Assembly (NCBI GenBank): GCA_002914805.1
Contig: JXTB01000240.1
Location: 511,063-575,062, forward strand
Direction of reading: 5' to 3'
Length of the DNA stretch: 64,000 bases
DNA from: Parasponia andersonii
Lineage: Eukaryota > Streptophyta > Magnoliopsida > Rosales > Cannabaceae
The notes beneath the pieces were generated by a model. The model saw only the letters and a list, made by a program, of their open reading frames with translations. It searched no databases and was not told the DNA's origin. Position numbers and translations under genes: made by a program. Each line of letters opens with the position of its first letter. The first letter of the stretch is position 1. Shown here one piece after another: positions 47,412 through 59,076 of the stretch.

Positions 47412-50400
47412 GGATATAGATTTATTTTGTACGTTCTGTCGTAACTAGATATTCTAAGCTTCTAATGAGTTCTTTGTTTCAAGCTAAGCATTTTATCTTA
47501 CAACAAAACTTACTTGTATCCTAGATTGTCATCAAATCGTTGTTTTGAATTTGCTCCTAATATTGTCTACAGATTTAGTTGAGTTTATTATATTCTTTCT
47601 TTTTTGTTTCCACAGTTCATATGTTTCAGTTAAATATATATCTGACAAGCTCCTTTTAGAATTATTACAAAACAAGTCTGAAGGTTCACTGGTAACAATA
47701 ATATATTTAAGCCTCAACTCATTTGTTTTGGGTATTGGGGTGACATGGGAGATAAGCGATGCAAGGAGTGGTTAAGATAGGTATCCCAAGTAGTTGTGAT
47801 AATATTTTGTGGATGCTCTATTTTATGGAATTTGTTTTAATGTTTTTTCCTTGTCGTGACATGTTTATCTGGTATCTTCTCTTGCCTTTTATTTTTTGTT
47901 GGGGTTCTTCGCTTAAAATATCTGTTAATGGTATCTTAGGATGGCAGAGAACAATTTATTTTTTGGTGAAGTGTTGTGTTTATTTGGTTCTTTTCAGAAA
48001 ACTATAACTTCTAGAAGGAAATGTTCAGTCGGTTGCCACTTATTACTGAAGTACGTGTGCGAAACGTACATCTGCCAAACTCTTACTAGAGAAGAGTCAT
48101 GATATCTGTTGAGGAGTTTGTTCACTTGGTGCATAAACACTTTTGGTGTCAGTTCTACTTTTAAAATATGATTCTGTTTCTGTTTTAACTGCTTGTTCTT
48201 CTTCCACCATGACAGAGGGCTAACAGCAAGTCTCGGAGAAAACATTCGGTTGAATTCGACTGTGACAACAAACTTCAATATGATATTGATCCAAATGCTG
48301 CTCCAACGGTTAGAGATACTAGTACTCAAATGAGCCCAGATGCAGCTGATTCCCGTTCTAGTTCACTTCAAGTACATGATACAGCACAGAGTCAGCTGAA
48401 TGCGAGGGAAGAATGGGCTGCAATTCGTATTCAAACAGCCTTTCGTGGCTTTCTGGTACAGAATTCTTATTGTAGATAAATTTCTTTAGCTGGAACAAGA
48501 TAATTGTTGTTTTGTTTTTTTTCTTTCTTTTTTCATCCTGTTCATATGTTTTTTATTATAGTATTTTTGGTTGAAAGGTGGATAATCTATAATGTGAGGC
48601 ATGAATATGATTATATGAATAGGAAAATTGATAAAATATAATTACTTAGAGCAGGACCTTGTTCTACAGGCATTTGTATAAGTCCACAAATCAGAAGATA
48701 TAAAAAGTAAAATTGGTGCTTCAGATTTTGCAAAATTTTAGGATACACAAATTTTAGTGTATGATTTTTGCTATCAAAATGATGCATTGGAAAATTGACT
48801 GGACAAAAAAGGTAGTTTTTGTCTCATGGGGTCATGATAGTAATACCACCCTGCAAAAATATACTTGGACATTGAACTCAGAGAGTTCTAGAATATACTT
48901 TCTCGGAATTTGAAATGATGGAATGAGTTATGCATTCTTTTCTTTTCTTTTTTTTCCTGTTGTGAATTTCATATTTATACCTTTCCTGCCGTTTCCAGAA
49001 ACCTCAATTACATTACAGTAGTTGACCTGCTTTCCCTCCAACTTGTTTGCTACTTCTGTTTCTTGGTTCAAAAGTTAGTGATCACACATAACACCTAGTT
49101 TGTTTCTCCTTCACATGGTGTTTAATTTCATAATTTCATTCTTTTGTATTGTGTCCTACCTCCATCTCGATTCTTTCCATCCACGGTTGGTTTTTCCTCC
49201 TGCAACAAATTGGGGCAACATATACTTTTATAGATGGAGCATCAAATCACTTAGCTCTATTAGAAAATCTGCCTGGCAGTTCTGATCAGATTATGATCTT
49301 TTGGGTTAATGTTTCAGGCAAGAAGAGCTCTACGAGCTTTGAAAGGGTTGGTAAGACTTCAAGCTCTTGTTAGAGGCCATGCTGTGAGAAAACAGGCTGC
49401 AATAACTCTTCGCTGTATGCAAGCATTAGTAAGAGTTCAAGCTCGTGTGAGAGCAAGGCGTGTTCGTATGGCATTGGAGAGTGAGACGGCACAACAAAAA
49501 CTTCAGCAACAACTTGCAAATGAAGCACACGTCCGAGAAATTGAAGTAAGTGACATTTGATACTAGTATTAATTGGTTAAAATGATGATATAACTGTATA
49601 ACCTGTTGAGAAGAAAGGTAGACCTCATGTTCTTTTCTTGACTATGTATATTCCCTCCATGTGAGAATCATCTACTGGGATGACTGAATCCAAAGCTAAG
49701 GAACCTTGAAATTCAGATGCATGGTATCTAGTTCTCACATAAAAAGCATACCATATTTGAGAAATATATTATGTGTATATGTAAACTAGTGTGTTATTAA
49801 AAAAAAAATGTTAATTCAGACTAGTGTTGCATGTACATGCTTAATTAATCTTGAGATTCCTAGAGAAGAATAACTGGATGTGATTTATGAGCTGCCACAT
49901 TAGGTTGCAATGGTATCCAGGGATATTACCTTCAGATTATGTTAGAGGCAGGGCTGCTAAGATGATTGAGCTATTCATTAACACCATGACTGCCTTTTCC
50001 ACCAACAATGCTTAATTTAGGTCCCAAATCTTTTAGCACTCAGCATTTATTATATTGTGGTTCGGGACCCTGCAGAGCTTTCTGCTACGTCCCTAATTTT
50101 TTTAATTAATTTAAGTTTCTGGAAAATTCATGATCGTTTCTGTAAGACGAATATAAAAAAAAAAAAACAAAAAGAACAAAAACAAAAACAAAAACCCTAC
50201 TCCTAACAAAAACCCTACGCCTACGAGCATGTGTTGTACCTTAAATAATTGAAAAGCTAATGTCTATGAGCACCTGTAGTAGCAATGAATGTAGTCAATT
50301 GTTTGCCTGAATGCACTTCTCCTTATGGCTTGTATTCCAACTTTCTTTAGTAATAGAAGTTTTGTTTCCTATCCAAATTAAAAAAAAAAAAGAAAAGAAA

Positions 50401-52401
50401 AAGAAAACACTATGGATTGTCCAACATTCTGTGCATAAGTGGTCTATGAGTTAATGGTTGTTTTGTGAAGACAGCTTTGATCTTTTAGGTTATTCATTTC
50501 ACGCCGCATCTTTCTGTGGTGCAGGAAGGTTGGTGCGATAGTGTAGGATCTGTTGAAGAAATTCAAACCAAATTGTTAAAGAGACAGGAGGCCGCAGCTA
50601 AGCGAGAAAGAGCTATGGCATATGCTTTGGCTCATCAGGTGAGCAGGCCAACCCTTCGTCAGTGACTCGGTTGTATGAGCCATAAAATCTTGTTTAAAAA
50701 CTAACTCCAACTGGCATAAAATGATTCAGAGCTATAAAAAGCAGAGTTCTTCTGATATTAATTTCTTCTCAGTATACTGTTTTTCTTAACTTGTTTTTTG
50801 TTAAGTGTCCAGTATTGAATTGGTTGTTGTGCTTAGACATACTTAATGATACATTGCGTTAAGTACACAAGCGTGCTCTGAAGGCAGTAGTCACCTTTCA
50901 CTGTAAGAATATGTTGTTCCAGGCTTTTGAATCAGTGTTCTACCTTTTGAATAATCATCCTCAGGAAGAAAAGTACTAAGTATGTGTAACAGGAAAAATG
51001 AAAATGTTGTTAGACTATTTTTACATGACCTCTTTTAATTTGAGATCAGGATACAGTAGTGAAATAAGAAACACTAATGGAAAATTTTAACCCTTATGAT
51101 GTGGATTTCTCGATATGTGAATTGGAGATACCTTTCTGAATAAATAACTTTAAGCATGCTAAAACAAATACACAGTTAGTTAGCTGTCCTAATTATTTGT
51201 TTGAAAAATACAATACCACAATGAGCTAAAAAGTAAAAGATTTCTCTTCCTGCAGTGGCAAGCAGGATCCAGGCAACAGGCTGCTCCTCCTGGATTTGAA
51301 CCAGATAAAAGCAGCTGGGGTTGGAACTGGTTGGAGCGATGGATGGCTGTTCGCCCTTGGGAGAACCGCTTTTTAGACATTAATCTTAAAGATGGAGTTA
51401 TGGTACGTGAGAATGGGTCAGCTGAGGAGAAAAATGGCACCAAAGCCCAGTTAAAATCTGTAGGCAAGAAGCCAATTACAACAAACACACACTCAAATCT
51501 TTCAAGTCAGAAAACTGGTGCCTCTAATTCTGATGGGGGCAGTTCTTCACCCAGCAAGTCAGGAGCCGTGGTAGAGACATCCAACATACAACTTTCGAAG
51601 CCCAAGTCCAAGCCACATTTAGAAGATCAAACTGCGGAAGGAAACTCAAAACCTGCTGTTAGTTCAAGGTCTCATAGCAATCCAAAAGAGAGATCCACAC
51701 AAACTGATAAACAGGCAAAGAAGCGATTGTCTCTACCGAGTAACAGTGAGTTTGTTCTCTCTCTCTCTCTCTCTCTCTGTGTCTCTCTCTCTGTATATAT
51801 ACAGGTGTGTGTGTGTGTGTGTGTGTGTGTGTTTATATATATGTAGAAAACTACATATGTCCTTGTTATGTTCAACATTTGGAAGGGAGTTAGTCTGAAT
51901 TTTAAAGGGCCCATGCTGTTCTTCTCTCTAAATGAGCATTGGAACTAGACTTTTTAAACATGTCAATTGAAGTCCCGATACACGAGTTGAATGTGTCTAT
52001 GAGGATGATGTGAAGCTGTTTTCCACTTTTCTTTGAATTGTTTGTTTCATCTAGTGTCCTGATAAGCATATCTGGTTCGATATAGAACATCAGTAAGGAG
52101 AGTAGGTAGAGCTCCATATTCCCAAGTCACTGTCCACGATCGCTGCAGTGGCAGCGAAATTTTCTCCCATCCTATTAATTTCTTATTCGGTCTTTTGTGC
52201 TTTTAAAAATTCCTCTTGTTTATTTATTTGTTGCTTTTGGTTGGATCAGGAGGTTCTGGCGCTCATGCAGCCAGACAACTGAGCAGAACTGCTGTTAAAA
52301 GCACACCCAATTCTCATAAGCCCGTGAAGGATAAATCGAAGCCTAATGGAGGAGAGGATTCAAACCCTACAAAGCCTGTCCTGCAAACAATGGATCCCTA
52401 G
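47228..52401 (+). CDS. IQD5: IQ67-domain (IQD) calmodulin-binding protein, IQD5-like
   Basis: Six coding exons: 47228-47311, 48216-48455, 49318-49545, 50525-50638, 51256-51745 and 52250-52401. All have GT/AG junctions and the frame is preserved, giving 435 aa. The start [20 protein letters not shown] closely resembles Arabidopsis IQD5. The IQ67 domain covers about residues 94-160: a first IQ motif (I100, Q101, R105, G106, R110), then [16 protein letters not shown] and [15 protein letters not shown]. It is split by a phase-0 intron at the position conserved in the family. Further on are [14 protein letters not shown], a [19 protein letters not shown] block (243-261) and a basic, Ser-rich tail. 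IQD proteins bind calmodulin and decorate microtubules; Arabidopsis IQD5 acts in pavement-cell shape. Orthology is judged from memory of the family, not from a tree. Confidence 0.93.
47384..47411 (+). repeat. (TA)n microsatellite in IQD intron 1
   Basis: Fourteen TA units beginning 73 bp into the intron. No MITE is attached to it, unlike the three (TA)n loci elsewhere in the window. Confidence 0.95.
50150..50410. repeat. A-rich blocks in IQD intron 4, possible retroposed 3' ends
   Basis: Two segments end in A-rich tails: about 50153-50200, and GTTTCCTATCCAAATT followed by A12 at 50366-50391. The second reads like the 3' end of a plant LINE. Boundaries and TSDs were not found. Confidence 0.3.
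51756..51832 (+). repeat. CT and GT microsatellites at the start of IQD intron 5
   Basis: Ten bases past the donor at 51746 come (CT)n (51756-51778), CTCTCTCTCT, then TATATATACAG and (GT)n (51805-51832). The CAG|GT junction at 51804/51805 looks like a splice acceptor joined directly to a donor. Confidence 0.9.
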
Positions 52402-52700
52402 CTTCAGAAATCCCCCAGAAAAATAATCTCCTTAAGGCTATTCTTGGTTCGGATGCTGCAGTTTGAGGCTGTACATATTGAGCAACTCTGTGAGAGGATT
52501 CAACCACATTATATTGGCTACTGTACAAATTTATTGTGGTTAAGCTGCAGCTGTGTCAAGGGGGAGATTAAGCTCGTAGAAGGGAACAAGAATAGCTAGG
52601 ATTAGTGTGTGATAATTAGGTATATTTTATTGTTTGTTTTCAATCATGTGATTATATTTATGCATTTTTTTTTTGGAATGTACAAATTTCGGAGTTATTG
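52402..52700 (+). other. 3' UTR of the IQD gene
   Basis: Begins after the TAG at 52399-52401. It is AT-rich with T-rich and TATTTATGC stretches near 52650-52665 that could direct cleavage. The exact end cannot be seen. Confidence 0.4.
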
Positions 52701-52893
52701 GCCTCAATTTTAGTTTTTCTTGTTTCATTTCCCCAATATTCTATTCTGTGTACTTATTATTCAATATATATACTTAGGAAGTGGGAATGGTGTCAAAAAT
52801 CATATGAATTCTGCAGTTGTGAATCAAGTTCTTTTTTATGTATAGCTTGGATGTGAATTGCAAGGTAATTACTTACGTATCCTCAGTGATTAG

Positions 52894-53519
52894 TGTTAGG
52901 AAAATATATTTCTTAGTAACAGTGGGTCAAATATTTTGAACAATTGAATTGAGTCATATTATTCTTAAATAGATTCAATTAGTGATTTAATTAAAAATGG
53001 GGCAGGATAATCAACTGACTATAGATACCAATGTGGATTATCTTATTAGTTATTCAGTTGACTATGATGGATATTTAATAAGAGATTATTTTAAGAAAAT
53101 ATTAGGGTTGTGATCTCTATCATTTTTGCATGTACCTTCATTTTCTGTGACTTGTTATTAATTACAGAGAATTGTAGGAATTAGGTTGTGTAGAGATTCA
53201 AATTTTCAGACAATCACAATCATTTTCTGTGACTTGTTATCAATTATAGAGAATTGTAGGATTAGGTTGTGTAGAGAACCAAATCTTCAGACAATCACAA
53301 TTAGTTTTTTAAGTTTTTACTTTCGGTTCATCTTCAAATTACGGTCTTCTATTATTGATTCAGCTTTATCTTGGTCTTCTATTATTGATTCGGTTCATCT
53401 TCAAATTACGGCCTTCTAGTATTGATTCAGGTATACTTAATGAATTACAACTTATTAATTTTATATAAATAATCTAGGATTTATGTTTGATTTTTTGCAA
53501 TCCTATATTCATTCTAACA
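52894..53519. mobile_element. Copia-type solo LTR with perfect TSD (626 bp)
   Basis: Starts TGTTAGGAAAATATATTTC and ends TATTCATTCTAACA (TGTTAG...CTAACA). It is flanked by ATTAG at 52889-52893 and 53520-53524. There is an internal tandem duplication of about 81 bp (see separate entry) and no coding remnant. It lies about 500 bp beyond the IQD stop codon, close to the probable 3' end of the transcript. Confidence 0.9.
53141..53430. repeat. Tandem repeats inside the solo LTR
   Basis: CATTTTCTGTGACTTGTTAT begins copies near 53141 and 53222 (period about 81 bp), each running through ATTAGGTTGTGTAGAGA to TTCAGACAATCACAAT. A second, shorter set (TCTTCTATTATTGATTCAG and relatives, 53345-53425) follows. 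Confidence 0.8.
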
Positions 53520-54283
53520 ATTAGTTTTTTTAATAAAAAATAAAAATGGACTTGTATACTCTTTTTTTTTTTTTTTTTTTTTTTTAAGGAAAATGAACCT
53601 AGTACTTGGTCATTATGTTTTGCCGAGGGACCATTCTACTTCTTGTTTTTCTTATGACATTTCTTTGTATTTGTATTTGGACCTATGAGTTTATTGGGCT
53701 TTTATTTGCTTATTGTCGTTGGGCCCCTTCTTTTGGTTCTATTTGTTACGTTGGATTTCCCATTTTGTCATTTTTGTCATTGTAAAAGACTTTTAGTATT
53801 ACTCTTCGAATGAAAGGGTAGCGGAATATGTTTTCAGCTAACAACTTGTTTTATTAGAGAAATTTCATTAAATATACTCTAAACGAGAGCTATTTAAAAC
53901 CATATAAAATAAAATTTCAAAAAATATAACTAGATCTTCGAAAAGACTTAATAATTCTCGAAACTTAGACTTAGTTTTTTTTTCACTTTTTCTCTCGTTC
54001 TTTCATTTCTTTTTTTCCATGCTTCCTCTCAATTTTCAATCTTCTCTCAACTAAGTAGTTTTCTTAATAATCAAAGCTTAAAGAAACGTAATGCGTATAG
54101 TTTAAAATAGTTGGTATTTAAATTTCACGATGTTCTATAATTGATTTTGCATTAAAAATAAAATTTTGATCAATTTCTATGAATTTCTAAAAATTTGGAC
54201 TAGCTGTCCCTACGAACATTGAAATTTTTCAATGAATTATATTTTATAATAGAATTTAAAAAATTAAGTATGATCATCGAAAT

Positions 54284-54560
54284 GACATCGAATTATCACT
54301 GAAATTCAACAAATTTCATCCGATTTCATTATAAAAACACATTTTATTGAAATGTCATCAAAATAGCATCGAATTATCATCGAATTTTATCAGATTTCAT
54401 TATAAAAACACATTTCATTAAAATGACAACGAATTATTATCGAATTTCATCAGATTTCTTTATAAAAACACATTTCATTGAAATTACATTGAATTTCATC
54501 TAATTAGCATTGAAATGACATCGAAATACATCAAAATTTTCGATATTTATCGAGGTAACT
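54284..54560. repeat. ATCGAA-rich tandem repeats within the Mutator-like MITE
   Basis: Units of about 65-70 bp contain GAATTATCATCGAATTT, TCAGATTTC and TATAAAAACACATTTCATTG. Three copies can be followed, with a decayed fourth. The repeated short word is ATCGAA(A/T). Confidence 0.75.
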
Positions 54561-54713
54561 AGTCCAAATTTTCAGAACAATCTTATAAATTGATCCAAAA
54601 TTAATTTTTAATACAAAATCCACAACAGAATATCTCGAGACTCAACAACATTTAAGCATAGAAATTTCTTTATTGTTGACAAGAAAGATAAGAGTAAGAA
54701 CTCAAAATTCGAC

Positions 54714-54759
54714 TGAGTGAGTGAGTGAGTGAGTGAGTGAGAGAGAGAGAGAGAGAGAG
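54714..54759. repeat. (GAGT)n(GA)n compound microsatellite
   Basis: GAGT repeated about seven times passes directly into (GA)n. Confidence 0.95.
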
Positions 54760-55289
54760 TGCGGAGGAGTTTCAATAGTGAATAGAGGAGGAGAAGAGAA
54801 CGATTGAATGAGTGAACGAAAGAGAATAACCACCAAAGACTATTAATTCCTTTCTTTTTTTTTTCTTTTGATTTTTTTTTTCAAAACTAAATAACTAAAA
54901 CTATGCTTTTAGGGGTATTTTGGTTCGTGAGTCATATTTTTTGAACAATTAGTAGAGGGATTATATACTTGTAAATAGCTCTTATTTAGAGCATATTTAA
55001 TGAAATTTCTCTTTTTTTGAAGGGTTTAAACCCTCTATGTCACTGTTGTTGCAGCTCTCATTCTGAGGCCAAGCTTGCCACATCAAGGGTTATCTTGACC
55101 CTTTCTTTATTTTTCTTAGCTAGCTGCCCATACCAGCTACTATTACCTTCCCCTTTCATTATGTTTCCTTCCAAATTTCAATTGCAACAGACGAAATGAG
55201 AATTTTTCAAATGACGTAAATATTCCCTAATAATAGCATATCCAATATATGTAATATTTAGAAGTTAGGACCCAGGTTCCCAGACTGTT

Positions 55290-55470
55290 AGGCGGACTTG
55301 ACATTGCCTATTGAAAAGTTTGTGTTAAGGCGCTCTCTTCATCAAATTAAAAGGTTTTAGGTTTGAGTCCTCGTTGGCGACACGGTCAAAGATTTATATT
55401 TATTGGCAATTCTTCATCCGCAGTTTATAGGTTCGAGTCATCCATTATCTGGGGTTATTACGCCACTTTC
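55290..55470 (+). mobile_element. Weak tRNA-like / SINE-like segment
   Basis: TTGTGTTAAGGCGCTCTCTT followed by GGTTTTAGGTTTGAGTCCTC resembles the D-arm and T-arm regions of a tRNA. A second GGTTCGAGTC lies at 55430-55439. It does not fold as a tRNA by eye and no ends were found. Confidence 0.3.
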
Positions 55471-55499
55471 TAATCCTGTAACTTTTTTACTTTCAGAAA

Positions 55500-56440
55500 A
55501 AAAAAAAATAAATAGAGAAAAGTTTATAGATAAAATTCTAAATTATCATTTTTAAGAACAATCATTTTTGGCAAAATTTTTCCCGCTAAAAATGTGTACC
55601 TAGGGTTTATAAGAAATATTGAGGACTAAAGATTATTTACCCTTTTACCTTGAGGGGTGCTCATTTTTGTTTTTCTTTATTTTCTCACATTTTCTGATTC
55701 CAAAATAACTCTTAAATTTCACATTCAATTTTGGTTTCTCATCAAATAATAACAACAAATTAACACTCTTCAACTGCAAACTATTTGTCCCGTTTGACTA
55801 GAGTCGAAAAATTTTGATTGGGATCGAAGTTATTCTGTCGTTTCTCTTGGTTGTTTCCACCGTTTTTTGACCAACAGTTGGGAAATTTTGATATTTTTCA
55901 ACTGAGATCGAGCCACCGATTAAAAATTTTCGACTTTAATTAAAAAAATTTCGACTAGAATCAAGCCATCAATCAAAAATTACCAAAAACTTTTGAACCC
56001 CAATCAAATTGGTTGGCCGTCTTCTCAATGTCGTCTCTTTCACTTTTTTCTCTTTTGACTTAGTCGAAATTTTTTGACTTGAGTTGAGTTAGAAGTAATT
56101 TTGAAATTTCGAAATTTTCGCTAAATAAAATCCTAGTTTTGTAAATGTTCTACAATTTATTCTTTTTTTTTTCCATTACATGCTTTAAATAAGGGTAAAA
56201 ATTTATAATACCCCCAACTTTTTTCCGAGGATAAACTTGATTTTATAGTTTCTCTATCATTTTTACAATAAAATCACATCTTTTATTTTCATAACAAAAG
56301 ATAAAGGTACTATCTTTTTTTCTTGTTTGGAGTACATGCTTCTCTAAAATAGAGGGAGAAATATTACTAGAAAGAGTACAAACATGAACCACTAACGGAA
56401 AGTCCATGAACCAAAAATTTGGAACAAAACTCTGTGACAT
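55500..56440. other. Intergenic DNA, nothing firm
   Basis: Contains scattered TCGAAA/TTTCGAC words at 55795-56125, reminiscent of the repeats at 54.3 and 63.5 kb but without tandem order. No gene was seen. Confidence 0.35.
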
Positions 56441-56460
56441 GCTATTGCAATTCTATGACT

Positions 56461-56824
56461 TTAGACAGCGAATCCATATGCACAATTGTTGGCTTCCATA
56501 TAAGTAAGAAAAAAAAAATGAATAGTCATTTTTTTACCAAAGCCAAAGCTCTCTTCCAATTACTAAAAAAACACCACAAAGAACATTTGAAGACTAAGTA
56601 GAGCATAAGTTAATTGCGAAAAGAATGTTATTCTCGACCATAGTGTGCCAACTCTGGTGCCATGCAATGAAATTGCATTACTAATTGCTCATAAGTAAAG
56701 CTTCCAGACCCATCCTCTCTTCCAAATAAAATATTGAAGCACCAAGCACAAACCCTCTATGATTTCTACAAATGCCACCACAAGCTACTCAACCAAGACA
56801 ACCCAAAGCAGCGCCAAACATATC
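56461..56824 (-). pseudogene. RNase H-like domain fragment (non-LTR retroelement type), copy A
   Basis: The minus-strand translation, switching frame, reads DMFGAALGCLG, stop, VACGGICRNHRGFVLGAS, MGLEALLMSN, AISNAISLHG, LTYALLSLQMFFVVFF, then ALVKKMTIHSFIYGEANNCA ending YGFAV and a stop at 56461. This is the order of the plant RVT_3 / RNase H-like domain: the D-G-A start, GG.RN..G, the EA helix, and the H.YREGN..AD-like end. The domain is usually found after reverse transcriptase in LINE-type elements or as domesticated fragments. Stops and frameshifts show it is dead. Confidence 0.7.
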
Positions 56825-57347
56825 AAAAAGATATTATTTCTAAATTTTAATGTTACATCTAAGATATTGGTAGCACAGCTAACTTACATTGTTATAATTT
56901 TTTTTTAATAAAGAGTAGTTATCTTAACACCGTATCATGTCTCCTATCAAGTATATGATTCGCAAATTTGCTTTTTATAAAGACACATTCTAACTAAATC
57001 TCACTTTGTTAGAAAGAATCTATATGACTTGATTTCTCATAAAGCGACAAAGAAGTAATGTCAGACAACTCGATGAGTTATCAATCTATAGATAATAAAT
57101 ACAAGTATGCTCAGAAGAAGATTAGACCACCCAGAACGAAAACATAGCCTCTCATTTCACTTGAAGTTGTAACAGTCTCTCCATTGTTGAATAATATTGC
57201 AGCAGTGTTTCTCTTGTAACAAGTTTCATCATTAATATAAGTTAGTTTTCAAATTCTATTTATTTGTTTCAGGGAACAAGGGGAGGCAAAGGGATTAAGT
57301 TTATGATATATATATATATATACACACACACATATATTCTATGAGCC

Positions 57348-57697
57348 TAAGCAGAGAACCAATATGCACAATTGTTGGCTTCCCCATAAATAGGAGAATG
57401 AATGGTCATTTTCTTAACCAAAGCCAAAACTCTCTTCAAGTTATTAAACACTACATGGAACATTTAAAGACCAAGTAAAGCGTAAGTTAATTGCAATAAG
57501 AGTGTCACTGTCGACCAAAGTGTGCCAACTCTGCTATGCAATGAAATTGCATTGCCAATTGCTCATAAGTAAGCTTCCAAACCCATCATCTTTCCCAAAT
57601 AAAATTTTGAAACACCAAGCACAAACCCTCTATGATTTCTACAAATGCCACCGCAAGCCAGTAAATCAAGACATCCCAAAGCAGAGCCAAACGTATC
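57348..57697 (-). pseudogene. RNase H-like domain fragment, copy B
   Basis: Second copy in the tandem duplication. It reads DTFGSALGCLDLLACGGICR, NHRGFVLGVSKFYLGKMMGL, stop, AIGNAISLHSRVGTLWS, LTYALLGL, stop, then ALVKKMTIHSPIYGEANNCA. Compared with copy A it lacks the stop in the first segment and has fewer frame changes, so it is the better preserved copy. The terminal stop differs from copy A. Confidence 0.7.
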
Positions 57698-58250
57698 AAA
57701 AAGATAATATTTTTTCTAAATATTAATGTTACTTCTAAGATATTGATATTAGAGCTAACTTAAATTGTTTTATATATATTATAAAGCGTAGATCATGTCT
57801 CCAATAAAGTATATGATTACCCAATTTTCCTTCTATAAAGTCAAATTCTTACCAATTCTTACTTTGTTAGCAAGAATCTATATTATTCGACTTCTCAGAA
57901 AAGTACAGAGAAGTAATATGAGCAACCTGATGAGTCATCAGTCTATCAACTCTAATCTATGGACCTCTGACCTTGATATGGACATTATTAATTATACGGA
58001 TGACTAGTGCACACAATCTTATCCTTAAACTGGCAAAAGGACTATCTTTTTAAAAGAATCATGTTAGAAAAATTGTCATTTTAAGAGAAACTTCCCTTGA
58101 AGTTGTAACAATCTCTCCTTTTCTAGAATAATATTGCAACATTTTTCTTCTTTTGTAACAATCATCATTAGCATTAATACAAGTAAGTTTGCACAAGTAG
58201 TAAGTTTTCAAATTCTATTTATTTGTTTGTATTAGGAAGCAAAGGGATTA

Positions 58251-59076
58251 AGTTGGCCCTATATATATAGGGTGAGGATTTAAACCTTAAAATTGGAGGT
58301 GTGGTGTGCTTAATAATCAAACTAAACCCGTCACTATAGAAAATTTTTATATTAAATTCTTGATGTAAAATTTTATATTTATACGCAATATTTAATATTT
58401 AACTCTTATAATATGAATATAAATGGTCAATTGAAAAATTTTAGATGCGATTAAAAGAATAATAAGTGAATTGTAACTTTGTACCTATTGTAACTTTTTA
58501 TATAAAGTGTGGCCAGCTATAGGATATCGAATCCATTGCAACTCGATTTGAGACCTTGTCTTCTAATCTCAGATGAAGCAGCAGCCGCTTATATTTCTGC
58601 CCAGTAAAATTACGTTTCAGCTACACTACCGACCAAAAAAGAAAAAAGGAAAATATTTTTGGAAGCTCCAAACGACTTTCTCTATATATTTTCAGTTTTG
58701 GGTTAATATTTTCCTTTTAACGAGTAGTTCCTACCGAAACTTCAGATTCTTCGAGGAAAAATTATACAGTGTATGTCATATATGTTTTCCCAATAATAAG
58801 GATTTGAACATAACAATAAAAACCCACCACCAAAGAAAAGAAAAATACTTGGAGATGGCTGGCATGAACTCATAACTATTCGAACGAACCTTCCATGTTC
58901 TGAATAGGAAAAGAAAGCACACAAGGACTACGCATTAAGCATCCATCATAAGTGGCTTGCCGTTTAAAAGTATATTATCATTATACCAAATGACAACCTA
59001 GCAAGGCGAAGGGGGGAAAAAATAACAAACTCTGCATTATATTTAACAAGTACAAGCTCATCACCGAGTAAAGGTT
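58251..59076. other. Intergenic DNA downstream of NSRP1-like gene
   Basis: Contains the 3' flank and probably the 3' UTR (about 58950-59076) of the minus-strand gene. The ORFs here have no recognisable domain. Confidence 0.4.

Larger units (their letters stand above)
53856..55012. mobile_element. Mutator-like MITE with long inverted repeats (1157 bp)
   Basis: Left end AGAGAAATTTCATTAAATAT and, reverse complemented, the right end are identical over these 20 bases. They continue to match as RCTCTAAA...AGAGCTATTTA for about 42 bp, then again at TTCAAAAAATATRACT, so the inverted repeats reach about 85-90 bp. A proposed 9-bp TSD is imperfect (GTTTTATTA / TTTTTTTGA). There is no transposase. The interior holds ATCGAA-rich repeats and a GAGT/GA microsatellite. 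Mutator affiliation rests on TIR length and is an inference. Confidence 0.75.
56440..58250. repeat. Tandem segmental duplication of about 0.9 kb
   Basis: Sequence from about 56455 to 57290 is repeated from about 57345 to 58250 with many substitutions. Shared landmarks include CACAATTGTTGGCTTCC, CCAAGCACAAACCCTCTATG and AGTTGTAACARTCTCTCC. Each copy carries one RNase H-like pseudogene on the minus strand. Confidence 0.85.

Noticed and set aside
47545-48329. Several short ORFs on both strands within IQD intron 1 and exon 2
   Set aside because: They conflict with the well-supported exon structure and have no family similarity.
54284-54560. CRISPR-like array
   Set aside because: Repeats are diverged, near-contiguous and inside a plant MITE; there are no constant repeat and unique spacer units.
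55305-55400. Possible tRNA gene
   Set aside because: The A- and B-box-like words are present but no cloverleaf can be drawn; kept only as a weak SINE-like segment.
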